In this document: in pieces, positions 55,490 through 64,000 of the stretch | Numbering within the stretch: the first letter of the stretch is position 1 | Layout of the letters: every line of letters begins with the position of its first letter | Notes under the pieces: generated by a model | The model's database searches: none | What the model saw: the letters and a program-made list of their open reading frames with translations, nothing else | What the model was told of the DNA's origin: nothing | DNA from: Shewanella sp. HN-41 | GTDB lineage: Bacteria; Pseudomonadota; Gammaproteobacteria; Enterobacterales; Shewanellaceae | DNA length: 64,000 bases | Direction of reading: 5' to 3' | NCBI RefSeq assembly: GCF_000217915.1 | Contig: NZ_AFOZ01000019.1 | Span: 1-64,000, forward strand | Program-made: the position numbers and the translations under genes

Positions 55490-56794
55490 GTGAAAGCGTT
55501 GCAGACAGGCAAACCCAATTTTATCAATTTTTCGCAAACCCGTTTGCAGAATTTATCGCCAGCTCACAAGAATATTCTTTTAGTGGGTGGTTTATTGATT
55601 GGCGCAGCCATGTTAATGCCCAATGCTAATCATGTTGTGCCCACCGCACAGCGTATTCCAGTCGTCCTTGATCTTGACAATATTTTACCTCAGGTTTCTG
55701 CCCCCCTTGAGCAAGAGTCTATAATAGACAACACTCCTAATTTCGAGCGTATTATTGCTTCAGGTGATACTTTAAGTAGTTTATTTTCCAAGGCGGGTGT
55801 TGATCAACAAACTATGTATAAGGTATTAGAGGCTGACTTAAACGTACTCGCACTCGATACCTTATTACCCGGTAACCGTATGCAGTTTTGGCTTGATAAT
55901 GAAGGCCAATTACAAAAATTAGAGCTTTATTTTAACGCAGCACGCCAAGTGGTATTTACTCGTTATGAAGACGGGAGTTTTAATGTTGAAGAAGTCAATG
56001 TGGAAGGTGTTTGGCAAAATCGCATTGTGACTGGGGATATTAAAGGTTCATTTTACGTATCTGCTCAAAAAATGGGTTTAGCAGCTGCCGATATTCAGCG
56101 GATTGAAGATTTACTCAAAGAGAAAGTGAATTTTGCACGGGATCTACGTGTAGGAGATAAATTTTCTGTTTTGGTAAATGATCAATATGTTGAAGGCGAA
56201 GCGACGGGTAGTAGCCAAATATTAGGTGTGAGTATTAAAACGGGCCGTTCTGAAATTAGTGCATTTCAACATACCGATGGCAGTTATTATGATGCTAAAG
56301 GTCAAAGCTTAGTTCGTGCATTCCAGCGTATTCCATTGGCTAAACAACCTCGAATGAGTTCTCGTTTTAATCCCTATCGCAAGCACCCGATCACTGGTCG
56401 TGTTTCACCCCATAATGGTGCTGACTTTTCGGTGCCTATCGGTACTAAGATCATTGCACCAGGTGATGGTGTCGTGAGTTTAGTTACCGATCACCAATTT
56501 GCGGGTAAATATATAGTGATAGAACATGGCGGTAAGTATCGCACTCGTTATCTGCATCTTTCTAAGGCTTTGGTACGTAAAGGACAGAGAGTTACCCGCG
56601 GTCAAGTGATTGCTTTATCTGGTAATACTGGTCGCTCGACTGGCCCGCATCTACATTATGAGTTCCATGTTAATGGTAAGCCTGTCGATCCTATGAAGGC
56701 CGACATTCCGATGGCGAGTCAATTAGCAAATCAAGAGCTGTATAATTTTGCGAATACGGTTAAAAGCCGCCAAGCTTTAATGAATTTAGGTTAA
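55490..56794 (+). CDS. M23 family peptidoglycan endopeptidase (MepM-like)
   Basis: 434 residues, likely inner-membrane anchored by a helix at about 28-43. It has an OapA/LysM-like segment (FERIIASGDTLSSLFSKAG), a middle domain, and the zinc M23 domain with SPHNGADFSVPIGT and GRSTGPHLHYEFHVNG (the HLH ligands). It cuts cross-links so new wall can be inserted. The start is GTG at 55490; TTG at 55499 has a better spaced AAAGG ribosome site and is an alternative. Confidence 0.9.
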   Translation: MKALQTGKPNFINFSQTRLQNLSPAHKNILLVGGLLIGAAMLMPNANHVVPTAQRIPVVLDLDNILPQVSAPLEQESIIDNTPNFERIIASGDTLSSLFSKAGVDQQTMYKVLEADLNVLALDTLLPGNRMQFWLDNEGQLQKLELYFNAARQVVFTRYEDGSFNVEEVNVEGVWQNRIVTGDIKGSFYVSAQKMGLAAADIQRIEDLLKEKVNFARDLRVGDKFSVLVNDQYVEGEATGSSQILGVSIKTGRSEISAFQHTDGSYYDAKGQSLVRAFQRIPLAKQPRMSSRFNPYRKHPITGRVSPHNGADFSVPIGTKIIAPGDGVVSLVTDHQFAGKYIVIEHGGKYRTRYLHLSKALVRKGQRVTRGQVIALSGNTGRSTGPHLHYEFHVNGKPVDPMKADIPMASQLANQELYNFANTVKSRQALMNLG

Positions 56795-57094
56795 TTCATT
56801 TATTAAGCCTGTGATTATTTCAAACCGATAATCCGAATTTTAAAAATGCCGATGAAATTTCTTTTCATTGGCATTTTTTATTACTATGTCCTATCACAAA
56901 GGCTTAAAATTATCTAAGGGTGTTATAGGCCAATGAATGCAGTATGTATTTTAAAATACAATGCAGCTTGAGTGTTTGGGTTTATATCACTAGAAAGGTT
57001 GCATGAGGGACTAATAATAAGATTGAGTACTTAAAATACTTTTTAGTTCAGCCGTAAAACATAGAAACCGTCATAAGTTCTGCAGCACGCTTTT
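56795..57094. other. Region between the M23 peptidase gene and the next gene
   Basis: About 300 bases. It holds the terminator at 56845-56879; the rest (56880-57094) is AT-rich with no gene, repeat or clear site seen. Confidence 0.5.
56845..56879 (+). terminator. Terminator after the M23 peptidase gene
   Basis: AATGCCGATGAAA and TTTTCATTGGCATT flank a short loop and are followed by TTTT. Confidence 0.9.
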
Positions 57095-57565
57095 TCAACT
57101 CGCTTGACGCTTTTGCATTGCCTTTAAGGCACATTTGCATAATCGTCCTTTTAAAGCCGGACAGCTACCACAGGGTGATTTTTTATAGGGACGTAGGGCA
57201 AAACTGCGGCCGATCGGTGAAGGTGATAAACGTTTAATCACGGCCGATGACAGGAAACTTGCATCATTAGCGGCAATAAAATGGGCTTTAGCGAGTTTTA
57301 ATTGCCTTTTAAGCGTAGGCTTATCGAGATGCTTGATTTGTTGTTTCGCGAGATAGTTGGATAATAATTGACCTAAATATTTGCGCTGATTTTTTTTGCT
57401 TTGCAATCGAGTATTTAGATTTAAATTAGCTGAGGTGTTAGACACTGGTGACATGAATTTCATCGAAGCTGATATGCCAGTCGATTTTTCCTGTTGCTTT
57501 TGTAGTTTTTTTGCTTGTTTTTTACACCATTTTTCAAGCTTTTTATCAATATTCTGCTTTTTCAT
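57095..57565 (-). CDS. Hypothetical basic protein with a C-terminal cysteine motif
   Basis: 156 residues, not recognised. The N-terminus is a lysine-rich helix (MKKQNIDKKLEKWCKKQAKK), the middle is polar, and the C-terminus carries Cys132, Cys135, Cys143 and Cys145 (C-x2-C-x8-C-x-C), which could bind zinc or an iron-sulfur cluster. No signal peptide. Strong Lys/Arg excess would suit nucleic-acid binding, but nothing shows this. The frame is long and open with a plausible ATG, so it is probably a real gene. Confidence 0.65.
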   Translation of the reverse strand: MKKQNIDKKLEKWCKKQAKKLQKQQEKSTGISASMKFMSPVSNTSANLNLNTRLQSKKNQRKYLGQLLSNYLAKQQIKHLDKPTLKRQLKLAKAHFIAANDASFLSSAVIKRLSPSPIGRSFALRPYKKSPCGSCPALKGRLCKCALKAMQKRQAS

Positions 57566-57666
57566 ACGACCTGACTATTACTGATAAGTCGAATTCATTC
57601 TAAATGAAAACTATTATCAGTCAAGTGGTGGGTGATAAAACTGAGACGCAGAGGAGGAAACTGTGA

Positions 57667-58176
57667 TTAAGTCGTGTAAGGTGATGTATTTGCATCTATG
57701 CAGGTGAGTAATAAGCGCAAATCAAATTCGAACTGGTGGTAATCGGGCTCCATATAAGTACACAGATTATAGAACGCTTTATTATGATCTTTTTCTTTGA
57801 GATGGGCTAATTCATGTACTACGACCATTCGTAGTAAAGGCTCGGGGACGCGTTTTAACCTGGAAGATATACGAATTTCATTCTTAGCTTTAATTTTGTT
57901 CCCTTGTACCCGTGATACATAAGAATGTAAGCCAAGTGCATGATGACTCATACTAATTTTGTCATCGAAAATCACTTTGGACAAAGGGGAGGATTGACGC
58001 AAGAAGCGATTTTTTATCCCTTGGGTATAGTCATAAAGTGCTTTATCACTACGAATATCATGGAGCTCAGGGTGACGGCGTAGGAGGAGTGCGGGCAAGG
58101 TTCCTGCATCTATATGTTGGCGTACCTGTTGCTGAATTTCGGGGCTATAGCCGCTTAAATATTTTAATAGGTGCAT
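57667..58176 (-). CDS. YgjP-like metallopeptidase
   Basis: 169 residues from the ATG at 58176 (the open frame runs 37 codons further but overlaps the upstream gene). The zinc motif is VVHELAHLKEKDHNKAFY (HExxH plus a third His), followed by MEPDYHQFEFDLR. This fits the YgjP/DUF45 family of SprT-like or M48-like enzymes. Target unknown. It follows the DUF3010 gene by about 45 bases, likely one transcript. Confidence 0.82.
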   Translation of the reverse strand: MHLLKYLSGYSPEIQQQVRQHIDAGTLPALLLRRHPELHDIRSDKALYDYTQGIKNRFLRQSSPLSKVIFDDKISMSHHALGLHSYVSRVQGNKIKAKNEIRISSRLKRVPEPLLRMVVVHELAHLKEKDHNKAFYNLCTYMEPDYHQFEFDLRLLLTCIDANTSPYTT

Positions 58177-58219
58177 AGGAATTTGGCCCCGAATCGCTTC
58201 GGAGCCAGTAATCTGAGTA

Positions 58220-58657
58220 TTAGGCTTTACCAAAAATGCGGCGATTTTGCTGTGCGAAAGCCGCCTCAAAGGCACTCTGTTGCACACGCTTAAGATCTAA
58301 GCTGTCGAAATCGACTTGGGGCGGGTTGCGTTTATTTTGCTCTTTGATCGTTACTGGGGATAACAAAGTTACTGGTAGGTCACCTAACTGAATGGCGGCT
58401 TCTAGTTTAAAACTCGTTGCAGAACCTGCCAGTTTACCTTTTTGTTCACGCTCAATAATCACTATCTCATCGACTTTGTAGTCTTGCATTAATTTATGAA
58501 AAGCAAAATGAAAGTCACGGATAGCCTCTGTTGTTGCCGATTGCGAAACACTGAAGGACACCTTACGGCACTCAGGCACATTGAAGGTTTCGCCTTCATA
58601 ACTTAATAAACTGATAATGGCTTCGCCACCTTTTAACTCAACACCACAAACTCTCAT
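58220..58657 (-). CDS. DUF3010 family protein
   Basis: 145 residues: the MRVCGVELKGGEAIISLLSY start, then KVDEIVIIEREQKGKLAGSATSFKLEA, and the C-terminal QSAFEAAFA. The first strand pair and acidic residues resemble an RNase H-like fold as in RuvC or YqgF, but nuclease activity is unproven. Conserved in Shewanella and Vibrio relatives as far as I know. Confidence 0.75.
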   Translation of the reverse strand: MRVCGVELKGGEAIISLLSYEGETFNVPECRKVSFSVSQSATTEAIRDFHFAFHKLMQDYKVDEIVIIEREQKGKLAGSATSFKLEAAIQLGDLPVTLLSPVTIKEQNKRNPPQVDFDSLDLKRVQQSAFEAAFAQQNRRIFGKA

Positions 58658-58796
58658 GTTACACCTTCAAAATATCAATAACTGCGCTATTGTGGCTGGA
58701 ATGAGGCTCAGGGAGCTTACGGCATAGATTCCAGCCGGTTTCAAGTCGATGGTAAAGAGCCTTAGTATTTCGTTACCATCAACACCAATTTAAAAA

Positions 58797-60146
58797 TTAA
58801 ACTTCTTCAGTTTCATTGTCTTGTAGCAAGGGGGCCGCGGGCTTTTTACGCATAGGCGCATCGCCTACATCGATGCCAGTAATAAAGCGTTTATCACGTG
58901 ATGGTGCGACTTTAGCTGCTTTAACCTTGACGTTGCCTTTTGCAGGGGTTGCCTTAGGGCTTCGCTTCGCTGGTGACTGTTTGGACTTATCTTTAAGACC
59001 GCTAAATTTTGCTTCTAGCCCAGGAATAACACTGATTTCAAATGTTTTTCTGAGAAAAACTTGGACTTTTTTGAAGTTATCCCAATCTTTTGGCCCTACG
59101 AGGGATATCGCATCACCTTTAGCCCCAGCACGACCGGTACGGCCAATACGATGAACGTATTCTTCGGCAAACTTTGGCATGTCGAAGTTAATCACTAATG
59201 ATACGTTGAGCAGATCCAAGCCACGGGATGCCACATCGGTAGTGACTAACACTTGCTGCAGCCCGCGGCCAAATTGATCCATGATCTGATTGCGGGCGGT
59301 TTGCTTTAACTCGCCACTGAGCGCTGCTGTTGCAAACCCTTGAGCCGAGAGTTTTGCCGCTAATCGCTCGGTATCAGGACGTGTCGCAGTAAAGATAATG
59401 ACTTGTTTATGCTGTTCATCTTGCAGTAAACGAGTTAATAGGGCTTCCTTATGATCTAAGTGATCACAGAGGAAAATACGCTGATGAATATCGTTATGCT
59501 CACTATGGGCGGCGCCTATGGCCACGTGGGCAGGTTTTTTTAACAAAGTTGCTGCGATATCATTGATTTCACTGTGATCTAACGTTGCCGAGAACATTAA
59601 GGTTTGACGGCGTTTATGATCCGCTGCTTCGTTTATAGCCTTAAGTTGCGGTGCAAAACCTAAATCCAGCATTCGGTCGGCTTCATCGAGGATGAGCAGT
59701 TCTAGTCCATTGAGGAATAAATGTTTTTGCTCTAAATGATCCGCAATACGGCCCGGCGTAGCAACGATAAAGTGGGGTTCTTTAGCGAGCGCTTTAGCTT
59801 GGTCGTTAAAATTTTCCCCACCCAGAACACTAATTGCTTTGTATTGGGTATTCGCAACGAGTAAACGAAGTTGGCTATAAACCTGATGGGCTAGCTCACG
59901 TGTGGGTAATAAAATCAACACTCTAGGATCGCGTTTGGTCAGTGCACGGGTAGATATGACTCTTTGCAATGCTGGCAGCAAAAACGCAAGGGTTTTACCC
60001 GAGCCTGTTTTTGATGATGCCATTAAATCTTTACCTGCCAATGCGATAGGCAGTGCTTGTTCCTGGATGGCGGTGGGGGCAGTGATCCCCATATGCTGTA
60101 AGCTTTGTAACAGGCGCTGGTCCAGAGAAAAATCGGTAAATTGCAA
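58797..60146 (-). CDS. DEAD-box ATP-dependent RNA helicase
   Basis: 449 residues. The helicase core is complete: the Q-motif FTDFSLDQRLLQSL ... PTAIQEQALP, Walker A ASSKTGSGKT at 43-52, PTRELA, LILDEADRMLDLGF, SAT, and HRIGRTGRAG. A basic low-complexity tail (KSKQSPAKRSPKATPAKG) probably binds RNA, before a short conserved end. It could be an SrmB- or RhlE-like helicase in ribosome assembly or RNA decay; the exact group is not certain. Confidence 0.92.
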   Translation of the reverse strand: MQFTDFSLDQRLLQSLQHMGITAPTAIQEQALPIALAGKDLMASSKTGSGKTLAFLLPALQRVISTRALTKRDPRVLILLPTRELAHQVYSQLRLLVANTQYKAISVLGGENFNDQAKALAKEPHFIVATPGRIADHLEQKHLFLNGLELLILDEADRMLDLGFAPQLKAINEAADHKRRQTLMFSATLDHSEINDIAATLLKKPAHVAIGAAHSEHNDIHQRIFLCDHLDHKEALLTRLLQDEQHKQVIIFTATRPDTERLAAKLSAQGFATAALSGELKQTARNQIMDQFGRGLQQVLVTTDVASRGLDLLNVSLVINFDMPKFAEEYVHRIGRTGRAGAKGDAISLVGPKDWDNFKKVQVFLRKTFEISVIPGLEAKFSGLKDKSKQSPAKRSPKATPAKGNVKVKAAKVAPSRDKRFITGIDVGDAPMRKKPAAPLLQDNETEEV

Positions 60147-60389
60147 AGGTATATCCCCTAAATCTTAGTAAGGGCAGATTATAGCCTTAAACGGCTGTTC
60201 TCAGCTATCCACATCGATAATTATCTCAGTAGTAATGCTAAGTTGCTGTCAAAAATAGGACAGATACTGTTCTGTTTCAGCATTTACAGCGATGTGACAA
60301 ACACTTAATCCTATCTATTTTACTCACTATGGTCGAAATGTTGGGATTTTAGGTTATTCTGTGACCGAGTCTATTGAGGAGAGCATTTT

Positions 60390-61334
60390 ATGGTCAAGGG
60401 AGCAGCACCGACTATTGGTATCGCCTTAGGTAGTGGTGCGGCAAAGGGGTGGGCACATATTGGGGTGTTAAATGGATTGGCGGCGATGGGCATTAAGCCC
60501 GATAAAGTGGCGGGTTGTTCCGTTGGCGCTTTAGTCGGGGCGGCCTATGCCCATGATCATTTGCCTGAACTCGAAGAGTGGGTGCGTAGTTTTTCGAGCT
60601 GGGATGTTCTTGGTTTAATGGACATTCGCTGGCGTAAGGGAGGACTGATTGGCGGCGAGAAAGTGTTTGATGTGTTGCAGTCTCGCATCGGAGACGTGTT
60701 GATCGAGCAACTTAATCGGCCTTTTGCGGCAGTCGCTACGGATTTATATTCGGGTCAAGAGATTTGGTTCCGCCACGGCGATTTGCGTCAAGCTGTCAGG
60801 GCTTCTTGTTCTATGCCGGGGATTTTAGCGCCAGTCCGTCAAGGGGAGCGCTGGTTAGTTGATGGCGCAGTGGTGAACCCTGTTCCAGTGTCCGTTAGCC
60901 GTGCTATGGGAGTGGATATCGTTATCGCTGTCGATTTAAACGGATATCATTCTGGGCGATTGCAAGTATTGCCTGTCAATATGACCAGCCAAAAAGTGAC
61001 GGAAGAATCCGAATTATCCCCTAGACAAGAAACGGGCTTTATGGATTTGTTTGCCCGTGGCCGAGATTATGTCAGCAGTTTGACCGATAAATTTTCCCTA
61101 GGGACTAAGTCTAATCCAGGCATGATCGCCGTGATGTCACAGTCTATGGGGATTTTAGAGCAGAGACATAAACGGGCGCGCTTGATGGGCGATCCGCCAG
61201 ATATTTGTATTGTGCCTGAGGTCGGCAATATCGGCACTATGGAGTTTCACCGTGCCGATGAGGCGATTGCCGCTGGCGAAGCTGCTGTGGAGAAGGTGGC
61301 TCACTTGATTGAAGCTGCGCTGTGGAAGGGCTAA
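60390..61334 (+). CDS. rssA: Patatin-like phospholipase family protein (RssA-like)
   Basis: 314 residues with the oxyanion motif LGSGAAKGWAHIGV, the nucleophile Ser44 in GCSVG, and Asp158 in the DGAVVNPVPV motif, a complete patatin Ser-Asp dyad. E. coli RssA is the nearest named member by pattern, though its lipase activity is not well established. GAGGAGAG precedes the ATG. The divergent neighbour is the helicase gene. Confidence 0.87.
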   Translation: MVKGAAPTIGIALGSGAAKGWAHIGVLNGLAAMGIKPDKVAGCSVGALVGAAYAHDHLPELEEWVRSFSSWDVLGLMDIRWRKGGLIGGEKVFDVLQSRIGDVLIEQLNRPFAAVATDLYSGQEIWFRHGDLRQAVRASCSMPGILAPVRQGERWLVDGAVVNPVPVSVSRAMGVDIVIAVDLNGYHSGRLQVLPVNMTSQKVTEESELSPRQETGFMDLFARGRDYVSSLTDKFSLGTKSNPGMIAVMSQSMGILEQRHKRARLMGDPPDICIVPEVGNIGTMEFHRADEAIAAGEAAVEKVAHLIEAALWKG

Positions 61335-61451
61335 TTCGTTAAAGGTTAAAAGATAAACAGCTGACTATCAAATAGAAAAAATCGGTACAACTCGCGTTAT
61401 ACCGACTTTTTGCTCTCCAAAACTGAGCGTTTATGTCGCTTTGATGGCGAG

Positions 61452-62465
61452 TTACGCTAATTTCACCAACATTTTACCGCGATTCTTACCTTCAAACAGA
61501 CCGATAAAGGCATCCGGTGCTTGTTCAAGCCCTTGATAAATAGTTTGTTCAGCTTTGACTTTACCTTCAGCTAACCATTGAGCCATTTTCACGGCAAACT
61601 CAGGATAATGCGCCCAATGTTCGGATACGATAAAACCTTCTAGCTTAAGTTTACGCATCACTATCAGGGCCAAGTTGTCTGGACCAGGTGTTGGCGCTGT
61701 GTCGTTGTACTGCGAAATCATACCGCAAACGGCGATACGACCATGATCTTTCATATTACTCAGTGCTGCGGCTAAGTGCTCGCCACCGACGTTTTCAAAA
61801 TAGACATCAATCCCTTCTGGCGCGGCTTTTGTGAGCGCTTGGGTAAGATTGCCACAGGTTTTGTAGTTGATGATGGCATCGACACCATAGCTTTGCAGTA
61901 ATTCCGCTTTTTCGTCTGAACCCACAGAGGCGATTACACGAGCCCCCATCAGTTTACCAATCTGGCAAGCAACACTGCCGACGGCGCCTGATGCAGCAGA
62001 GACAAATAGGGTTTCACCTGCTTTTAAATCTGTGATACGAGTCAGTCCCGTCCACGCTGTCATGCCCGGCATACCAAGCACGCCGAGGAAATGTGAACTG
62101 TCTAATTCGGTTTGCGGCAGAGCGGTCAGTCCTGCCGTGTCAGTGACAGCGTGTTCGCGCCAACCTAACATGCTGCTGACTTTAGTGCCTACAGGAAAAT
62201 CGCTGTTTTTAGACGCAATAACTTCACCAATCGCGCCGCCTTCTAGGGCTTGATTCAAGGCGAAGGGTGGAACATAACTCTTACGATCTACCATGCGGCC
62301 ACGCATATAAGGGTCGACCGACATCCACAGGTTTTTAATCAACACTTGCCCATCGGAGAGCGGTGCTAAGGATTGATTTACTAAAGTAAAGTTTTCAGCC
62401 GTAGGCATGCCTTCAGGGCGACGGGCTAAATGGATTTCACGGGTTTCGGTAATAGTGCTATTCAT
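61452..62465 (-). CDS. NADP-dependent oxidoreductase of the MDR superfamily (CurA/YncB-like)
   Basis: 337 residues with no zinc-binding residues. The nucleotide fold carries VSAASGAVGSVACQIGKLMG, and the family segments VDPYMRGRM and GMPGMTAWTGL are present. These enzymes reduce alpha,beta-unsaturated ketones or aldehydes (leukotriene/curcumin reductase family). It diverges from a MarR-type regulator across two palindromes, suggesting control by that regulator and a role in electrophile or peroxide stress. Confidence 0.9.
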   Translation of the reverse strand: MNSTITETREIHLARRPEGMPTAENFTLVNQSLAPLSDGQVLIKNLWMSVDPYMRGRMVDRKSYVPPFALNQALEGGAIGEVIASKNSDFPVGTKVSSMLGWREHAVTDTAGLTALPQTELDSSHFLGVLGMPGMTAWTGLTRITDLKAGETLFVSAASGAVGSVACQIGKLMGARVIASVGSDEKAELLQSYGVDAIINYKTCGNLTQALTKAAPEGIDVYFENVGGEHLAAALSNMKDHGRIAVCGMISQYNDTAPTPGPDNLALIVMRKLKLEGFIVSEHWAHYPEFAVKMAQWLAEGKVKAEQTIYQGLEQAPDAFIGLFEGKNRGKMLVKLA

Positions 62466-62482
62466 AAAAATTTAACCTTTTG

Positions 62483-62497
62483 TTTGTGCGCAAACTA
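62483..62497. promoter_or_regulatory. MarR/OhrR-type operator, copy 1
   Basis: TTTGTGCGCAAACTA, 18 bases from the oxidoreductase start. It contains an imperfect palindrome TTTGYGCGCAAA and differs from copy 2 at one base. Confidence 0.65.
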
Positions 62498-62539
62498 ACT
62501 GCGTCAACTGTACGTGGCTTCATGACATAATGCAAATAC

Positions 62540-62554
62540 TTTGCGCGCAAACTA
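62540..62554. promoter_or_regulatory. MarR/OhrR-type operator, copy 2
   Basis: TTTGCGCGCAAACTA, with perfect palindrome TTTGCGCGCAAA, 57 bases from copy 1. CATAAT (62526-62531) lies just upstream, so the operator would cover the regulator's transcription start. Confidence 0.7.
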
Positions 62555-62612
62555 GATGCGATGGGGCGGATCGGATAAGATAGCGCTATGTTTGAATGAC
62601 AGGCGCTTATAC

Positions 62613-63116
62613 GTGCAAAATTGTTTATCTCACTTAGAGCTTGGATCTACAGATCAGAGTCAAAATCCAGAGCTACAAAACCCAGCGCCAAGTGATGCAC
62701 TGTGTTTATCAGATAATGTGTGCTTCGCGTTATATTCTGCGAGCAATGCCTTAGTGCGCGCTTATCGGCCTTTACTCGAGGCATACGAGTTAACTTTCCC
62801 TCAATATCTGGTGATGCAAACCCTGTGGCGTCAAAATGGCTGTAGCCAAACCCAGCTATCGGCGGCGACTAAGCTGGATATGGGGACGCTAACGCCTATC
62901 GTTAAGCGGTTAGAGGTAAAAGGGTTGATCACGCGTTTGGCCTGCGTTGAAGATGAGCGGAAAAAATTGATCACTCTGACCACTCGGGGAGAGGCGATTA
63001 AGCATGAAGCCCTAGCCTTGAAGCAAGCCTTGCTGAATAAAGTGCAGATGGATGCCGAGGCACTCGATTTATTGAGGCGGCAATGTCTTGCCCTTATTGA
63101 AGATTTACAGTCCTAG
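62613..63116 (+). CDS. OhrR-type MarR family redox regulator
   Basis: A winged-helix repressor. The conserved start LSDNVCFALYSASNALVRAYRPLLE carries the cysteine (in DNVCFALY) that OhrR uses to sense organic peroxides. The recognition helix region follows (LSAATKLDMGTLTPIVKRLE) and the wing has DERKK. An ATG at 62556 is in frame but abuts operator 2 without a ribosome site, so I prefer the GTG at 62613 (AGG ten bases upstream), giving 167 residues. The start is uncertain. Likely controls itself and the divergent oxidoreductase. Confidence 0.85.
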   Translation: MQNCLSHLELGSTDQSQNPELQNPAPSDALCLSDNVCFALYSASNALVRAYRPLLEAYELTFPQYLVMQTLWRQNGCSQTQLSAATKLDMGTLTPIVKRLEVKGLITRLACVEDERKKLITLTTRGEAIKHEALALKQALLNKVQMDAEALDLLRRQCLALIEDLQS

Positions 63117-63234
63117 GGATAAAGTTGCTGATGTTGTTCGCTACCCATGAATTCAAGGCCTGCACAGATTAATACTTGATTGGCTTAGTTTTTGCTTTAA
63201 AACGTTACGCAGTTTTAGACGCCGAATATTTGAC

Positions 63235-63924
63235 ATGAGTTCTATTTTAAATACCTCAAATCTTAATCACAGCAACACCAGCATTGCCGATGCCTATGGC
63301 GTCAATAGCCAGAAAGCGAGCACGGCCAAGACGGACCAAAGTGCCGAAAAGTCGCAATCCCGGACAAGCACGACTCAGACAGAATCGACGGGGGGCGATG
63401 CGATTGCACTGTCATCACGGGCGCAGCGAGCACAAAAAATCCAAGCGATGTCGAAGGATTTTTTTGCTAACGGTCAATTCAGTGTCGCGGATATTCCTGC
63501 GTTAGTTTCTCGTTTACAGAAAGACGGTATTCTATCGGAGAAACAAGTCGAACGTTTATCGCAAAATGGGATTAACTCACTCAGTTCCGATACGACGGGC
63601 GCGCAATCCCTGCAGAATTTTTTAGATGATGAGCTTAAGTCCCTTACAGAAACCTCTCCTAACAGCTCATTGATCAACACCTTAGTCGATGCTAAGAATG
63701 TGCTAACGAATATGGATGATGCCCAGTCCCCCCTTTTAGCCCAAAAAGCGGCCAAAGTGTTTGGGCAATTAACGGATTATTTAAACTCAAACCCTCCCAT
63801 GACTGACACGCAAAAGCAGCAATGGCAGGGACTGAAATCAACGATGCAAGTGGCCTCGTCTATGGGATCACAGCAGTCGGCCCTTGGGCAGTTGAGTAGC
63901 TACTTAGCCTTGGCAAAGCGTTAA
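63235..63924 (+). CDS. Hypothetical Ser/Thr/Gln-rich protein
   Basis: 229 residues, not recognised. The first 65 are low complexity, rich in Ser, Thr and Gln, as in disordered secreted or flagellar-associated proteins. GGDAIALSSRAQRAQKIQAM loosely resembles the start of FlgM-type anti-sigma factors, but too little matches to claim it. The rest is helical with no cysteine. No signal peptide. Alone, on the plus strand, near the window end. Confidence 0.7.
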   Translation: MSSILNTSNLNHSNTSIADAYGVNSQKASTAKTDQSAEKSQSRTSTTQTESTGGDAIALSSRAQRAQKIQAMSKDFFANGQFSVADIPALVSRLQKDGILSEKQVERLSQNGINSLSSDTTGAQSLQNFLDDELKSLTETSPNSSLINTLVDAKNVLTNMDDAQSPLLAQKAAKVFGQLTDYLNSNPPMTDTQKQQWQGLKSTMQVASSMGSQQSALGQLSSYLALAKR

Positions 63925-64000
63925 CTGGCCCGCAGTTATTCCTCCGAGTGGGAGGGTGCCACCTCAAGATTTTTGAGTACGACTATCCTGCTTTTTTAAG

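Overview
The window is a stretch of gammaproteobacterial chromosome, most probably Shewanella. Three things point there: the tig-clpP-clpX-lon-hupB-ppiD order, the sap-psp-ycjXF block, and a Vibrio/Shewanella-type TonB2 cluster with its DUF3450, TtpC and TPR partners. Genes are dense on both strands. I saw no insertion sequence, prophage or CRISPR array.

Left part (1-10.5 kb): folD on the minus strand, then a tRNA operon (Pro-TGG, Arg-TCT, His-GTG). A strong promoter drives it, and its leader holds two degenerate 96-bp tandem copies related to tRNA-Pro. Next is the protein quality-control block tig, clpP, clpX, lon, hupB, ppiD. clpP and lon have sigma32-like promoters. As written, lon is broken by two single-base losses in A-runs; restoring both gives a full 785-residue protein.

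10.5-25 kb: a molbindin-like protein, fabV, the minus-strand sapABCDF transporter operon, then pspF diverging from pspABC across a sigma54 promoter, followed by ycjX-ycjF (envelope stress). A methionine gamma-lyase gene and a ComEA-like secreted DNA-binding protein follow.

25-33.5 kb: the signal recognition particle RNA (ffs), then a minus-strand run of comFB-like, histone-deacetylase-like, DUF2057, priC, TSUP permease and dinG genes. dinG diverges from polB across one perfect LexA box, so two SOS genes share an operator.

33.5-45 kb: a porin, a TonB-dependent receptor, an AT-rich methyltransferase, and the six-gene TonB2-type energy transduction operon (DUF3450, TtpC-like, ExbB, ExbD, TonB, TPR). 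Receptor and energiser lie next to each other and probably work together. A degenerate GGDEF protein faces the operon.

45-64 kb: a DUF885 lipoprotein, ppiC, an acetyltransferase, a YbcJ-like protein, rraB, a LysR regulator diverging from a TSUP permease, sbcDC, an M23 peptidase, a cysteine-motif hypothetical protein, a YgjP-like peptidase, DUF3010, a DEAD-box helicase and an RssA-like patatin. An NADP-dependent oxidoreductase diverges from an OhrR-type MarR regulator across two near-identical palindromes. The window ends with a hypothetical protein. Product calls rest on reading motifs and family resemblance; no database search was run.
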